Origin: Aquimarina macrocephali JAMB N27
Lineage (GTDB): Bacteria > Bacteroidota > Bacteroidia > Flavobacteriales > Flavobacteriaceae
DNA length: 64,000 nucleotides
Assembly (NCBI RefSeq): GCF_000520995.1
Contig: NZ_JACA01000042.1
Coordinates: forward strand, 62,001 to 126,000
Direction: 5' to 3'
Position 1 is the first letter of the stretch, and every line of letters starts with the position of its first letter. Shown one piece after another: positions 28,563-37,045 of this stretch. The position numbers were made by a program, and so were the translations under genes. The notes under the pieces were generated by a model. The model had not been told where the DNA came from and made no database searches. It saw only the letters and a list, made by a program, of their open reading frames with translations.

Positions 28563-30308
28563 ATGCGAGACAACCCTCAAGAAACATCAGATCTAAAATT
28601 GAAAAATGAAAATGAAACGGAAATAGATACAATTATTATTGGTTCTGGAGTAGGAGGACTTGCTTCTGCAATTTGTCTTGCTCGTAGTGGTCAACGTGTA
28701 TTAGTTCTCGAACAACACGATGTGCCTGGAGGGTGGTGCCATAGTTTTTATCTAAATGGGTATCGTTTTACACCTGGAGTGCATTATGTAGGGTTGTTAG
28801 ATAAAGGGCAATCTACAAGCGAGCTTTATGAAGGATTGGGGATTGCAAATGATCTCGCTTTTTTTAGAATGAATACACAAGCATACGAACATTGCTGGAT
28901 TGGTGATGAGCGTTTTGATTATCCTGCTAATTTTGATGAATTATGTGACTCATTATCACAACGTTTTCCAGAAGAAAAGAAGAATATTAAAAAATACCTC
29001 ACTATGGTTCGTACAGTGAGTCGACAAATACAATTAATTCCTAAAATAAAAGGTTTTTGGGATCACGTTACTATTCCTTTTCGAACAAAATACATGGGGA
29101 AATATGCATTATTTAGCTTAAAAAAGGTGATCGGTTGGTATCTCAAAAACCCATTACTCAAAACGATACTTAATATACAATATGGTGATCATGGATTACC
29201 ACCGGGTAAGGCAAGTTTTCCACTGCATTGTGCAGTAATGGATCATTATTTTGACGGTGGTTTTTATCCCATGGGCGGTGGCGGAGCTATAGTAAAGGCA
29301 ATGACTAATGCAATCAAAAAACATGGTAGTGAAGTACGTACCGGTCAAAGTGTGAAACGTATTTTGGTAGAAGGAGAAAAGAAAAAACGAGCTATTGGAG
29401 TCGAGCTCGAAAACGGAGAGAAAATTCTTGCCAAAAGGGTGATCTCTAACGCAGATCCGGGAAAAACCTATTTAGATATGGTAGGTCGTGATAATATAAG
29501 CCGTAAATTATTAAAGAAACTTAATAAAACAAAATATTCGTGTACATCACTTATGCTGTTTTTGACTGTGGATATGGATCTTCGAAAAGCAGGATTGGAT
29601 TCTGGTAATATTTGGATGATGCCCAAAAATGCAGATATGGATGAGCAATTTGCAGAGATGCAAAGAATTGATATTGAAGAAGGCGATGAATTTGCTGGTC
29701 TTTTTATAAGTTGTACAACTCTTAAAGATCCTATAAGTTATGATGGCCGATATCATACTATGGAAGTAATTACTTATATTAATTATAAGGCTTTTGAAAG
29801 ATTTGAAAATGAGAATAAAGAACGCTCTCCAGAATATCTGCAATTCAAAGAAAAATTGACTCAAAAGTTTGTGAATAGCTTGGAAAAAGTAGTTCCTGGG
29901 ATTAGTGACCATATTGTACAAAAAGAATTAGGAACTCCGATTACCAACGAGTACTATATAAATTCTACCGATGGTTGTGTGTACGGTACCGAAAAAAGTT
30001 TACGTCATATTGGTCCTTTAGCATATAAACCAAAAAGTGAGATCGAGAATTTATACCTCTGTGGTGCTAGTATTGCATCTCATGGAGTAGCAGGAGCAAG
30101 TTATTCTGGAGTTCAGACAGCTGCACTAATTCTCAAATGTAGACAAGATGATCTTATACAACCAGATGTGGATCTAAATCAGGATGTTCGTATTTATGAT
30201 GCCGAAGATTCTTCTGATTATCCAGACTGGATGCTTCGTAAAATAGAAGTTAAAAAATCACGTTTGGCTACCGATGATAATAGATTCTCTTCTGTTAAAG
30301 AAAAGTAA
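28563..30308 (+). CDS. FAD-dependent oxidoreductase of the CrtI/CrtISO (phytoene desaturase) family
   Basis: A dinucleotide-binding motif near the N-terminus (IIIGSGVGGLASAICLARSG) is followed by LVLEQHDVPGGWCHSF and, at the C-terminus, the family signature LYLCGASIASHGVAGASYSG. It resembles carotenoid isomerases and desaturases and all-trans-retinol saturase-like enzymes. The frame extends upstream to a TTG at 28512, but the ATG at 28563 is the more credible start because a weak promoter box lies between. It faces away from the pigment operon and ends in a shared terminator. Its substrate might be a polyene (carotenoid or aryl polyene), but membership of the pigment pathway is uncertain. Confidence 0.8.
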   Translation: MRDNPQETSDLKLKNENETEIDTIIIGSGVGGLASAICLARSGQRVLVLEQHDVPGGWCHSFYLNGYRFTPGVHYVGLLDKGQSTSELYEGLGIANDLAFFRMNTQAYEHCWIGDERFDYPANFDELCDSLSQRFPEEKKNIKKYLTMVRTVSRQIQLIPKIKGFWDHVTIPFRTKYMGKYALFSLKKVIGWYLKNPLLKTILNIQYGDHGLPPGKASFPLHCAVMDHYFDGGFYPMGGGGAIVKAMTNAIKKHGSEVRTGQSVKRILVEGEKKKRAIGVELENGEKILAKRVISNADPGKTYLDMVGRDNISRKLLKKLNKTKYSCTSLMLFLTVDMDLRKAGLDSGNIWMMPKNADMDEQFAEMQRIDIEEGDEFAGLFISCTTLKDPISYDGRYHTMEVITYINYKAFERFENENKERSPEYLQFKEKLTQKFVNSLEKVVPGISDHIVQKELGTPITNEYYINSTDGCVYGTEKSLRHIGPLAYKPKSEIENLYLCGASIASHGVAGASYSGVQTAALILKCRQDDLIQPDVDLNQDVRIYDAEDSSDYPDWMLRKIEVKKSRLATDDNRFSSVKEK

Positions 30309-30324
30309 TCTCTACTTGATATAT

Positions 30325-30369
30325 TAACGTTATCCTATTAGATTATAAAACCTAATTGGGATAACGTTA
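30325..30369. terminator. Bidirectional terminator between convergent genes
   Basis: A long stem pairs 30325-30341 (TAACGTTATCC, then ATTAG) with 30352-30369 around a ten-base AT loop with one small bulge. T-rich sequence follows on the plus strand. It lies between the two convergent stop codons at 30308 and 30393. Confidence 0.8.
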
Positions 30370-30392
30370 TTACTTACTTGCTTTTTTATTCT

Positions 30393-32156
30393 TTACTTTT
30401 CATCATAAGGGATATAATCTTCCCAATACCATGGTGTATACGTATCTGCAATTGATATTTCTAATAGCTCTTTAAAAATACTTTCTCCATTATCACTATT
30501 GGTCATTATCATTATACCCTTTTGTGCTTCTGGAAATATAATTGAATAATGCTGAAATCCATTGCCATGGCATTCTTTAAACGCTCCAAAACCATAAGGA
30601 GTTTTCAAAATACCCCAACCTAATCCATAACTTAACTCAATAGGATCATTTTGTGTAGAATCTTTTAGAGCTAGTGGTCCAAATTGCTTGATAGAATGAA
30701 TTCTAAACTGTGGTTTAAACAGTTCATTCCAAGAGTTTCGTGTGATAATTTTTTGTTGTAATACGGCTTTAAGAAACTTCGAATAATCTTCTGGAGTAGT
30801 TTCTAATGTACTACCTCCTCTTGGCTCATTGTCTATATCTTTTTTAAAACGCTCACTTGTGATAGTATGACCATATGCAAAGTTATCTTCAAATAATGGT
30901 GACCATTGGTAACTAGAGCGACTCATGTTTAATGGTTCGAAAATTAATTCCTGCGCTAATTCCTCCAGATTCTTTCCCAGTATTTTCTCTAATACGACTT
31001 GCAGGTAAATAAATCCTTCTCCAGAATAACTATACCTGCTTCCTGGTTCACGGTTTACACGCAGTTGATAATACGATTCCATCCACCGGGAATTAGCAAA
31101 ACCTGTAGTGTGTGTCAAACACATACGAGCCGTTATTTTATGATATAGGCTATCGTTTTTTAAGGCAGAAAAATCATCATGCCAACGTGTAAGTGGTTTG
31201 TACTCGTATATTTTTTTGGGTAAATAAGACTCTAAAGCTGTGTCGAGATCAATAACACCATCTTCTACCAATTTCATTACGAGTACTCCAAAAACTGCTT
31301 TACTAAAAGAACCTCCATAGATATTAGTAGAATCATTTAGAGCTAATTTTTTATCATAATCTTTATACCCAAAGGCCTTCTGATATGTAACTTCATTGTC
31401 ATTAAAAATAGTAACTGCAATCCCAGGTATATTTGCCTTTTTGATGAGTCGATTAATTTTAATTGTTAATGAATCTTTAGCTATTTCGGTTCCATCTAAA
31501 CGTATAATATTTTGTGCTTTCGCTTGAGTGCAACTTGTGAACCACATAGTGCTTGTCAATAGTAATACTATCATTTTTTTAGGTATAGCTTTTTTAGTAC
31601 TGCTTATAAACGGAAATGATAATGGGTAATAACATTTTTGTGAATTAACGACTCTTACTATATTAAATAACATGCAAATTATACTAAATGGGATTACAGA
31701 TATAAACAAGAAAAACCCCCATTTCTCAATAGTTACAAGGGCAACTAGTGATAGTAAGTATAGTATACTCATCGTTATCTGAAAATTAATAATTTTTATA
31801 CCATGACTGTTGTATAGCTCATTATCTTCTCTCTTATGAATCCAAATAAATAAAGGAAGAAGTATATTTGCAAGTGGTATTATAAAGCCTAAAAAAGGAG
31901 TGCTATGTAATAATATTAACCATTTTTTCTGTATCGTTTCTTCTTTTGGGTTTTCTAATATCAATAAATCATTCACTTCAATATCCAATGCAGTAGCTAA
32001 CAATTTTACAGTTTGAAGATGTGGAGTTACATCTCCTTTTTCTATACGCTGGATAGTACGAATTGTAACTTGTGTTTTCTCTGATAATTCTTCTTGAGTA
32101 TACCCTTTTAATTTTCGTTGATACACTAAGTTTTTAGCAATTGATTGGGTTTCCAT
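30393..32156 (-). CDS. XRE regulator - DUF4870 membrane domain - class C beta-lactamase-like fusion
   Basis: Residues 5-65 form an XRE helix-turn-helix (YTQEELSEKTQVTIRTIQRIEKG). Residues about 80-175 form a DUF4870-type membrane domain (ILLPLFIWIHKRED, then IINFQIT). A further hydrophobic segment ends in a lipobox-like FTSC (Cys209), then a serine-hydrolase domain with SxxK (S283-F-S-K286) and a YSG motif where class C enzymes have YxN. The frame reaches back to 32213, but a perfect promoter box lies inside that extension, so the ATG at 32156 is chosen. The beta-lactamase part with its own signal-like segment suggests two genes fused. It could be a one-component sensor of cell-wall or ester ligands. 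Confidence 0.8.
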   Translation of the reverse strand: METQSIAKNLVYQRKLKGYTQEELSEKTQVTIRTIQRIEKGDVTPHLQTVKLLATALDIEVNDLLILENPKEETIQKKWLILLHSTPFLGFIIPLANILLPLFIWIHKREDNELYNSHGIKIINFQITMSILYLLSLVALVTIEKWGFFLFISVIPFSIICMLFNIVRVVNSQKCYYPLSFPFISSTKKAIPKKMIVLLLTSTMWFTSCTQAKAQNIIRLDGTEIAKDSLTIKINRLIKKANIPGIAVTIFNDNEVTYQKAFGYKDYDKKLALNDSTNIYGGSFSKAVFGVLVMKLVEDGVIDLDTALESYLPKKIYEYKPLTRWHDDFSALKNDSLYHKITARMCLTHTTGFANSRWMESYYQLRVNREPGSRYSYSGEGFIYLQVVLEKILGKNLEELAQELIFEPLNMSRSSYQWSPLFEDNFAYGHTITSERFKKDIDNEPRGGSTLETTPEDYSKFLKAVLQQKIITRNSWNELFKPQFRIHSIKQFGPLALKDSTQNDPIELSYGLGWGILKTPYGFGAFKECHGNGFQHYSIIFPEAQKGIMIMTNSDNGESIFKELLEISIADTYTPWYWEDYIPYDEK

Positions 32157-32176
32157 AATTATATTTTTGTTTGATA

Positions 32177-32184
32177 CAAAGCTA
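32177..32184 (-). promoter_or_regulatory. Bacteroidetes -7 promoter box of the XRE fusion gene
   Basis: The minus strand reads TAGCTTTG, an exact TAnnTTTG match, ending 20 bases before the ATG at 32156. The leader would be only about 10-15 bases. No clear TTG at -33 is seen. The box lies inside the longer open frame, arguing against the upstream start at 32213. Confidence 0.5.
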
Positions 32185-32219
32185 TGGAGAGCTCCTTGTT
32201 GTTGTAACGACATTTAGAT

Positions 32220-32250
32220 GTCACCTATCTGTCATTTATCTATTTTATCT
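32220..32250 (-). promoter_or_regulatory. Tandem AGATA-type repeats, possible operator of the XRE fusion gene
   Basis: On the minus strand AGATA occurs three times in a row: AGATAAAAT, AGATAAATGAC and AGATAGGTGAC, the last two being 11-base direct repeats. They lie about 35-75 bases upstream of the -7 box, where an activator or autoregulating repressor would bind. The 11-base period equals one helical turn, putting the sites on the same face. Confidence 0.45.
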
Positions 32251-32488
32251 AGATAGATCCTATTTTCTTCTATAGTAATGTTGATTTACTACTTAGTCAC
32301 CCTATAGATTAATAGTTTTCTTCTTATGAGAAATCAAAACACAACACTCTACAACACCATTATGATTTTATACAGGATATGTTGTAGCCATTATGAGTAT
32401 CTTATTGTTTGTCGAAGATAGCTAAAATCAATCTAGAGATTGCAAGATTTCTTTGGAGGTAGGAGTACTCCATAAATCAGAAAAGACA
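32251..32488. other. Gap between pigment cluster end and XRE fusion gene
   Basis: Minus-strand genes on both sides. I see no strong terminator after the CoA-ligase gene and no small gene. The sequence just past 32250 contains ATCTAGATAGAT, a partial palindrome next to the tandem repeats. Confidence 0.4.
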
Positions 32489-33784
32489 TTATTCCATTTC
32501 CCTTTTATCAATAACAATTACAGGTTTCCTGCTTAGCTTAGGAAATTGAAGTTTCTGAATATCTTTTTTATCGTGAAATTCAATTTTTGGAGATACTCTT
32601 AACTTTGCTCTAAAATGATCTTTTATATCATGAAGTAATTCTTCTGTAGGGGTTTTTGTAACTATTTTAATTAAAATTTCGTCTGTACCTATTGTATTAT
32701 GAAAAATTTCGATGATATAATTCTCTACCTCATTAAAATCATTGAGAATATTATCCATGGCGGGAGGGTATAAGGTTGTTCCTTTATACTTGATCATCTG
32801 TTTTTTTCTTCCTACTACTGGCCCCAAACGCATTGTATTGCGCCCACATGCACAACTTGAAGTATGTGCCTTGATCATATCTCCTGTTTTAAATCGCAAT
32901 AAAGGCATTGCTTCTACTCCTAAAGTAGTAACGGTAAGTTCTCCTACCTCACCAGGAGAAACAGGGCTGTTGTTGTCGTCTAGAATCTCTGCAATAATAA
33001 GCTCTGGATGATGATGCCCACCTTGTTGCTCGCTACACTCTGTAAAAGCGGTATTCATTTCTGTAGATGCATAGGTAGAGTATAATTCGATGTTCCAGGT
33101 GTCTTTTATGTTTTTTGCAAGTGTGTTTAACGAAAAATCTTGATTTCTAAGAGATTCTCCTATACAAATAGCGCCTTTTATCCCAGAAGCATTGAGGTCA
33201 ATATCGTGTTCTTTGGCATATTTAATTAGTTTCAATAAAAATGAGGGAACTACGATTAGGTAGGTAGGTTTAAATTTTAAAATAGAATCCCATTGTAATT
33301 CAGGGATTCCAGCTCCTACGCGTATGATTCCTGCTCCTAATTCTCGAGCGCCCAGGAAATAGGCTAGTCCCGCCATAAAACGCCTATCGATGGTTGTCAT
33401 TAATTGCATTACATCTTCCTTTTGCACACCAGCACAGGCAAAAGAAATTGCTTCGTTATAAGCTAGCCTTTTTAAATCATTATCTGTTAATGCAAAAGTA
33501 ACAGGTTCTCCCAAAGTTCCCGAAGTAGTAACATAATCTATGATTTCGCTTTTTGGTACGCAGATAAAATCATCATTAAACTGTTGCAATTGCTCTTTGG
33601 TAGTAACTGGTATTTTTACTAAATCCTCTAGTGTATTAATCGTCGAAGGAAGAATATTATGCTTTGCAAAAACACTTTGATAATAAGTAGAATGCGTATC
33701 TAAATAAGATATTAATTTCTTTAATTCTTGCTCTTGTACTTTTTTGATCTGAGCCAACGATGCTTTTTCTATTTCAGGAATCAT
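32489..33784 (-). CDS. Phenylacetate-CoA ligase-like AMP-forming enzyme (aryl acid activation)
   Basis: A 431-residue ANL-superfamily enzyme of the PaaK/CapK branch. The phosphate-binding loop reads TTSGTLGEPVTF, the A5-type motif YSTYASTEMNTAF, and the C-terminal hinge region RLGPVVGRKKQMIKYKG. It activates aryl acids as adenylates and thioesters. In this operon the natural substrate is 4-coumarate made by the lyase at the other end, loaded onto CoA or an ACP as starter of the aryl polyene. The start overlaps the preceding gene by four bases (ATGA). The substrate is inferred from cluster logic. Confidence 0.85.
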   Translation of the reverse strand: MIPEIEKASLAQIKKVQEQELKKLISYLDTHSTYYQSVFAKHNILPSTINTLEDLVKIPVTTKEQLQQFNDDFICVPKSEIIDYVTTSGTLGEPVTFALTDNDLKRLAYNEAISFACAGVQKEDVMQLMTTIDRRFMAGLAYFLGARELGAGIIRVGAGIPELQWDSILKFKPTYLIVVPSFLLKLIKYAKEHDIDLNASGIKGAICIGESLRNQDFSLNTLAKNIKDTWNIELYSTYASTEMNTAFTECSEQQGGHHHPELIIAEILDDNNSPVSPGEVGELTVTTLGVEAMPLLRFKTGDMIKAHTSSCACGRNTMRLGPVVGRKKQMIKYKGTTLYPPAMDNILNDFNEVENYIIEIFHNTIGTDEILIKIVTKTPTEELLHDIKDHFRAKLRVSPKIEFHDKKDIQKLQFPKLSRKPVIVIDKREME

Positions 33785-35457
33785 TGTTTTAATTTCCTTT
33801 TTAATTTTTTAATATACAAATCGATTTCACGTTTGTCGGGAACTGTCGTAATTTCTTTTTTACTTGCCTCCTCAAAAGCATGTAATGCCGCGGTATAATA
33901 TTTTTTTTCGTAATAATATTTACCAATTAAATAGTATACTTCCCAATACTCTGGATTGGTCTTCTGAAAATCTCCAATAAAAGAAGGATCCAACATTTTT
34001 TTGTTGTCAATTGCTATTTGAATCTCCTTACTTAATCGCCTGTAGTTTTCATAATCTTTATATGCCTTAGTAAATTGAAAAGAGTCTTTTTCAATATTTA
34101 ATTCAGATTGAGATAATGCTGCCTTTGTCTGTCTTTTATTAAAAATATCATTGAGATTATAGGCAACAAATTCTCCTAATTGATATGGGCTTGATGATAC
34201 CCAAACCATACGATCTTCTGGTTTAAAAACAATACCATGATGCGCTAATAATTGATTTAAAGCTTTTTCATTACCGTATCCAATCTGTTTGTTGTTTAAT
34301 CCTTCTTTATTTCTTAGAATATCAACAGCAATTTGTGGTGTTACTTTTGGTTGTTGTTGCAATAGCTCCTGCATTCTTTTATAACGATATTGAGAATGAC
34401 TTTCTGCGATATGTTTTATATTGTTTTGATCATCAGAATAAGCCTCACTTTGAAAATGATTAGAACAAATTAATTGATTAGAGTTAGAGACTTCATAAAC
34501 ACCAAAGTTTTTGGGAGAAACCTCAATAGTAATTGCCTTTTTATCTTTTGCGCTTCCTATAAATATTGATTCAGATACAAAAACTTCTCGTTTTTTTGCT
34601 ATTGCTATTGCTTCATCTATTGTTGAAGCATATTGTAAAATCTCACGGGCCAAAATTGAAATTGGTGTTTTTGCTAATAAAGGGATCTTGGATTTTCCTG
34701 CATTTATAGTTATTGTAAGTCCATGTTCGTTCATTCCCGAAACCACACCAATCATTCCTCCCCAGGTTACAGACATAAATTTATGGCCTTCTGTTGGACT
34801 TACAAAAGCAATGATTTTATCTTTGGCAAAGTCATCACCAGCATAAAAATCAAAATTCCTACCAATGATCAAATCACCATCTACAGTTTTTTCTCCCCAG
34901 GCGGCAAATGAAGAGCACCCTACTAATGCTAAATCTTGCAAAGCATGCCCTATATCATGCGCACCATGAAGGTATAGTATTCTTAGATAGTTCTCTGCTA
35001 TATGATTATAATCGTTTGATGCATATTTTGAAAGTCCGTATATTTCTGCTTTATACTCTGCAGGAATGTGTAAATACATTTTCCTATTATACCAGGCTAC
35101 AACTTTTCTTAATAAATATTGTTTTGTTTTTGAAGGCACTAATTCTCCAACCTTAGATAGAAAAGCATGTTCTTGCTTTTTAAATAATTCTTGTGTTAGA
35201 CTCCCGGTTTGTAAGCCTATTTGCAAAGGATCTCCTTCTACATAAAGTTCCCATAAACCTTGTTTGTTTTTACTAAGAAAACTATTCCCGATAGTAAAAA
35301 CAGAATCCGAAACTTTAATTCTTTCTTCAATAGAAGAAGAATAGGCACTAACATCAGGAATATCCTTTATAGATCTAGAAACGCCACACGACATTAATAG
35401 AAAAAGGAGTGCAAAAAAGCACAGCCATTTTGTACAACAAGATGTTTTTGAGAACAT
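33781..35457 (-). CDS. C45-family NTN-hydrolase/acyltransferase lipoprotein
   Basis: A lipoprotein signal (lipobox LLMSC, Cys24) precedes an acyl-CoA:6-aminopenicillanate acyltransferase-like (peptidase C45) domain. The autocatalytic nucleophile should be Cys181 in ALVGCSSFAAWG, followed by the GRNFDF motif and SVTWGGMIGVVSGMNEHGL. A helical, TPR-like tail fills residues about 450-558. Such enzymes make or break amide and ester bonds after self-cleavage before the Cys. As an envelope lipoprotein in a pigment operon it is a candidate for joining the aryl polyene acid to the dialkylresorcinol, or for processing the ester. Which one cannot be told from sequence. Confidence 0.8.
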   Translation of the reverse strand: MFSKTSCCTKWLCFFALLFLLMSCGVSRSIKDIPDVSAYSSSIEERIKVSDSVFTIGNSFLSKNKQGLWELYVEGDPLQIGLQTGSLTQELFKKQEHAFLSKVGELVPSKTKQYLLRKVVAWYNRKMYLHIPAEYKAEIYGLSKYASNDYNHIAENYLRILYLHGAHDIGHALQDLALVGCSSFAAWGEKTVDGDLIIGRNFDFYAGDDFAKDKIIAFVSPTEGHKFMSVTWGGMIGVVSGMNEHGLTITINAGKSKIPLLAKTPISILAREILQYASTIDEAIAIAKKREVFVSESIFIGSAKDKKAITIEVSPKNFGVYEVSNSNQLICSNHFQSEAYSDDQNNIKHIAESHSQYRYKRMQELLQQQPKVTPQIAVDILRNKEGLNNKQIGYGNEKALNQLLAHHGIVFKPEDRMVWVSSSPYQLGEFVAYNLNDIFNKRQTKAALSQSELNIEKDSFQFTKAYKDYENYRRLSKEIQIAIDNKKMLDPSFIGDFQKTNPEYWEVYYLIGKYYYEKKYYTAALHAFEEASKKEITTVPDKREIDLYIKKLKRKLKQ

Positions 35458-35503
35458 ACTTCTTTGTTTTTTAGATGCTCGTTATTTTAATTTTTCCCAT
35501 TGC

Positions 35504-37042
35504 CTAAATAGTTTTTTGTTCTTTATTGGCTTCCAGTATTTTATCAAGTAAATAATCTTTACCGATTATTTCTGAGCAAGTAGTGACTGCACTAATAGTG
35601 ACTCCTAAAATACCATGCATATTTAAACTCTGGCCAGTAAACATTAAGTTTTTAATTTTGGTTTTTGGAGATAAAAAAGAGTGCATAGGTTTATTAACAT
35701 CTTTGACATAACCATACATCGATCCTTCATTACTACCGATATAATCTCTGTAGGATAATGGTGTTGAAGTGTATGTTTCTTGAATACAATCTCTTATATT
35801 CGGAAATTTTTTCTCTAATGCATTAATAATTTTTTCAGCTTTTTCAGCTTTAAATTCTTCATAGGTTTGTCCTCTTTCATTTTTATTAGCTACCGTATTA
35901 AATGTGTTTTCCCAAGGTTCAACTTCTTCATAACGCATATATGTCATTACAGCAATACTATCACCATATTCATCTGTGTTTTTATTAATCCCCATAGTCA
36001 TCATATATCCTTCTGGCCAACTTTCCTGTGTATAACTTTGTGTATCCCAAACCCTATCTGGATGATTAAAATGATAGAAGTTTTTGTTTTGATAAGCAAA
36101 AGTGTTAGGTTTTAATACGATATATAATGTAAAAGCGGCGATTGTGCTTTCAATCTTATGTACTCGATTGGCATATGATTTTCTAAATTTATCCTCTCCT
36201 GCTAATTTTAAAGTGAGTTTTGGCTCAATATTAGAAATAAACAAATCTCCTTTTATTTCTTTACCATTTTTACAGGTAACAGAACTGATTTTACCATCAT
36301 CAAATCCAAATTTAGTAACCTCATGGTGTTTGTATGTTTCACCACCATATTCTTTTAATCTTTTAATTAAAACTTTTGTAATCTGGCTCCCTCCATTTAT
36401 ACACCGATATGAACTTTCGATATATGAGTTAATACATAAAGCGTGTACATAAAAAGGAGTACGATCACTATCCCCGGCATATAAATAATTTGTTCCTGCA
36501 AGAACTCCTTGTAGTTTTTTGTTATCTGTAAGGGAATTGATATAAGATTTTGCATTGAGACCAAAAATTTCAGTATCATCAAAGTAAGGTTTACCTTGTT
36601 TTAGCTGGTAAAGCGGAAATTTAAGACATGTTTCTTTTAATTTATCACAATAGGTTATAATGGCTTCTTCCTCTTCTGGGAATTGATCTACTAAAATTTT
36701 TATGAAATTTTCATATCCTTGAGCATGTTTGTATTCTTTTTCATCACCTTCAAAAGTTATGATATCAAAACCGTCTTCATCTAGTTTTTTTAATTTTAAG
36801 TCATCAACGATATTAATGTATTTAAAATATTGATATAGGTTTTGTCCTTTAGAAAGGCCGCCAATATAGTGTACTCCTGTATCAAAAATAGTTTTATCCC
36901 TTACAAAGGTTTGTAAATTTCCTCCATACTGATTGTTTTTTTCTAACACACATACACTATAGCCTTCTTTGGCTAAAATGATAGCAGAAACCAAACCACC
37001 CAAACCACTTCCGATAATTACAATATCATAATGCTCTTTCAT
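35504..37042 (-). CDS. FAD-dependent oxidoreductase, CrtI/CrtISO-like, in the pigment operon
   Basis: The N-terminal FAD-binding motif VIIGSGLGGLVSAIILAKEG is followed by VCVLEKNNQYGGNLQTF; the C-terminus carries LMFTGQSLNMHGILGVTISA. It belongs to the same family as the plus-strand gene at 28563 but is clearly diverged and shorter at both ends. In flexirubin-type clusters such enzymes are expected to desaturate, isomerise or hydroxylate the polyene or aryl part. It is separated by three bases from the transporter fusion gene upstream, so it is co-transcribed. The exact reaction is not known. Confidence 0.8.
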   Translation of the reverse strand: MKEHYDIVIIGSGLGGLVSAIILAKEGYSVCVLEKNNQYGGNLQTFVRDKTIFDTGVHYIGGLSKGQNLYQYFKYINIVDDLKLKKLDEDGFDIITFEGDEKEYKHAQGYENFIKILVDQFPEEEEAIITYCDKLKETCLKFPLYQLKQGKPYFDDTEIFGLNAKSYINSLTDNKKLQGVLAGTNYLYAGDSDRTPFYVHALCINSYIESSYRCINGGSQITKVLIKRLKEYGGETYKHHEVTKFGFDDGKISSVTCKNGKEIKGDLFISNIEPKLTLKLAGEDKFRKSYANRVHKIESTIAAFTLYIVLKPNTFAYQNKNFYHFNHPDRVWDTQSYTQESWPEGYMMTMGINKNTDEYGDSIAVMTYMRYEEVEPWENTFNTVANKNERGQTYEEFKAEKAEKIINALEKKFPNIRDCIQETYTSTPLSYRDYIGSNEGSMYGYVKDVNKPMHSFLSPKTKIKNLMFTGQSLNMHGILGVTISAVTTCSEIIGKDYLLDKILEANKEQKTI

Positions 37043-37045
37043 TCT

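Noticed and set aside
29547-29921. 124-codon frame antisense to the FAD oxidoreductase
   Set aside because: Shadow of a well-supported gene, with no recognisable domain.
32157-32213. 19-residue N-terminal extension of the XRE fusion
   Set aside because: A perfect TAnnTTTG box lies within it, and the XRE family begins at the later Met.
35504-37042. Carotenoid biosynthesis operon
   Set aside because: No phytoene synthase or other carotenoid gene is near; the neighbours are aryl polyene and dialkylresorcinol genes.
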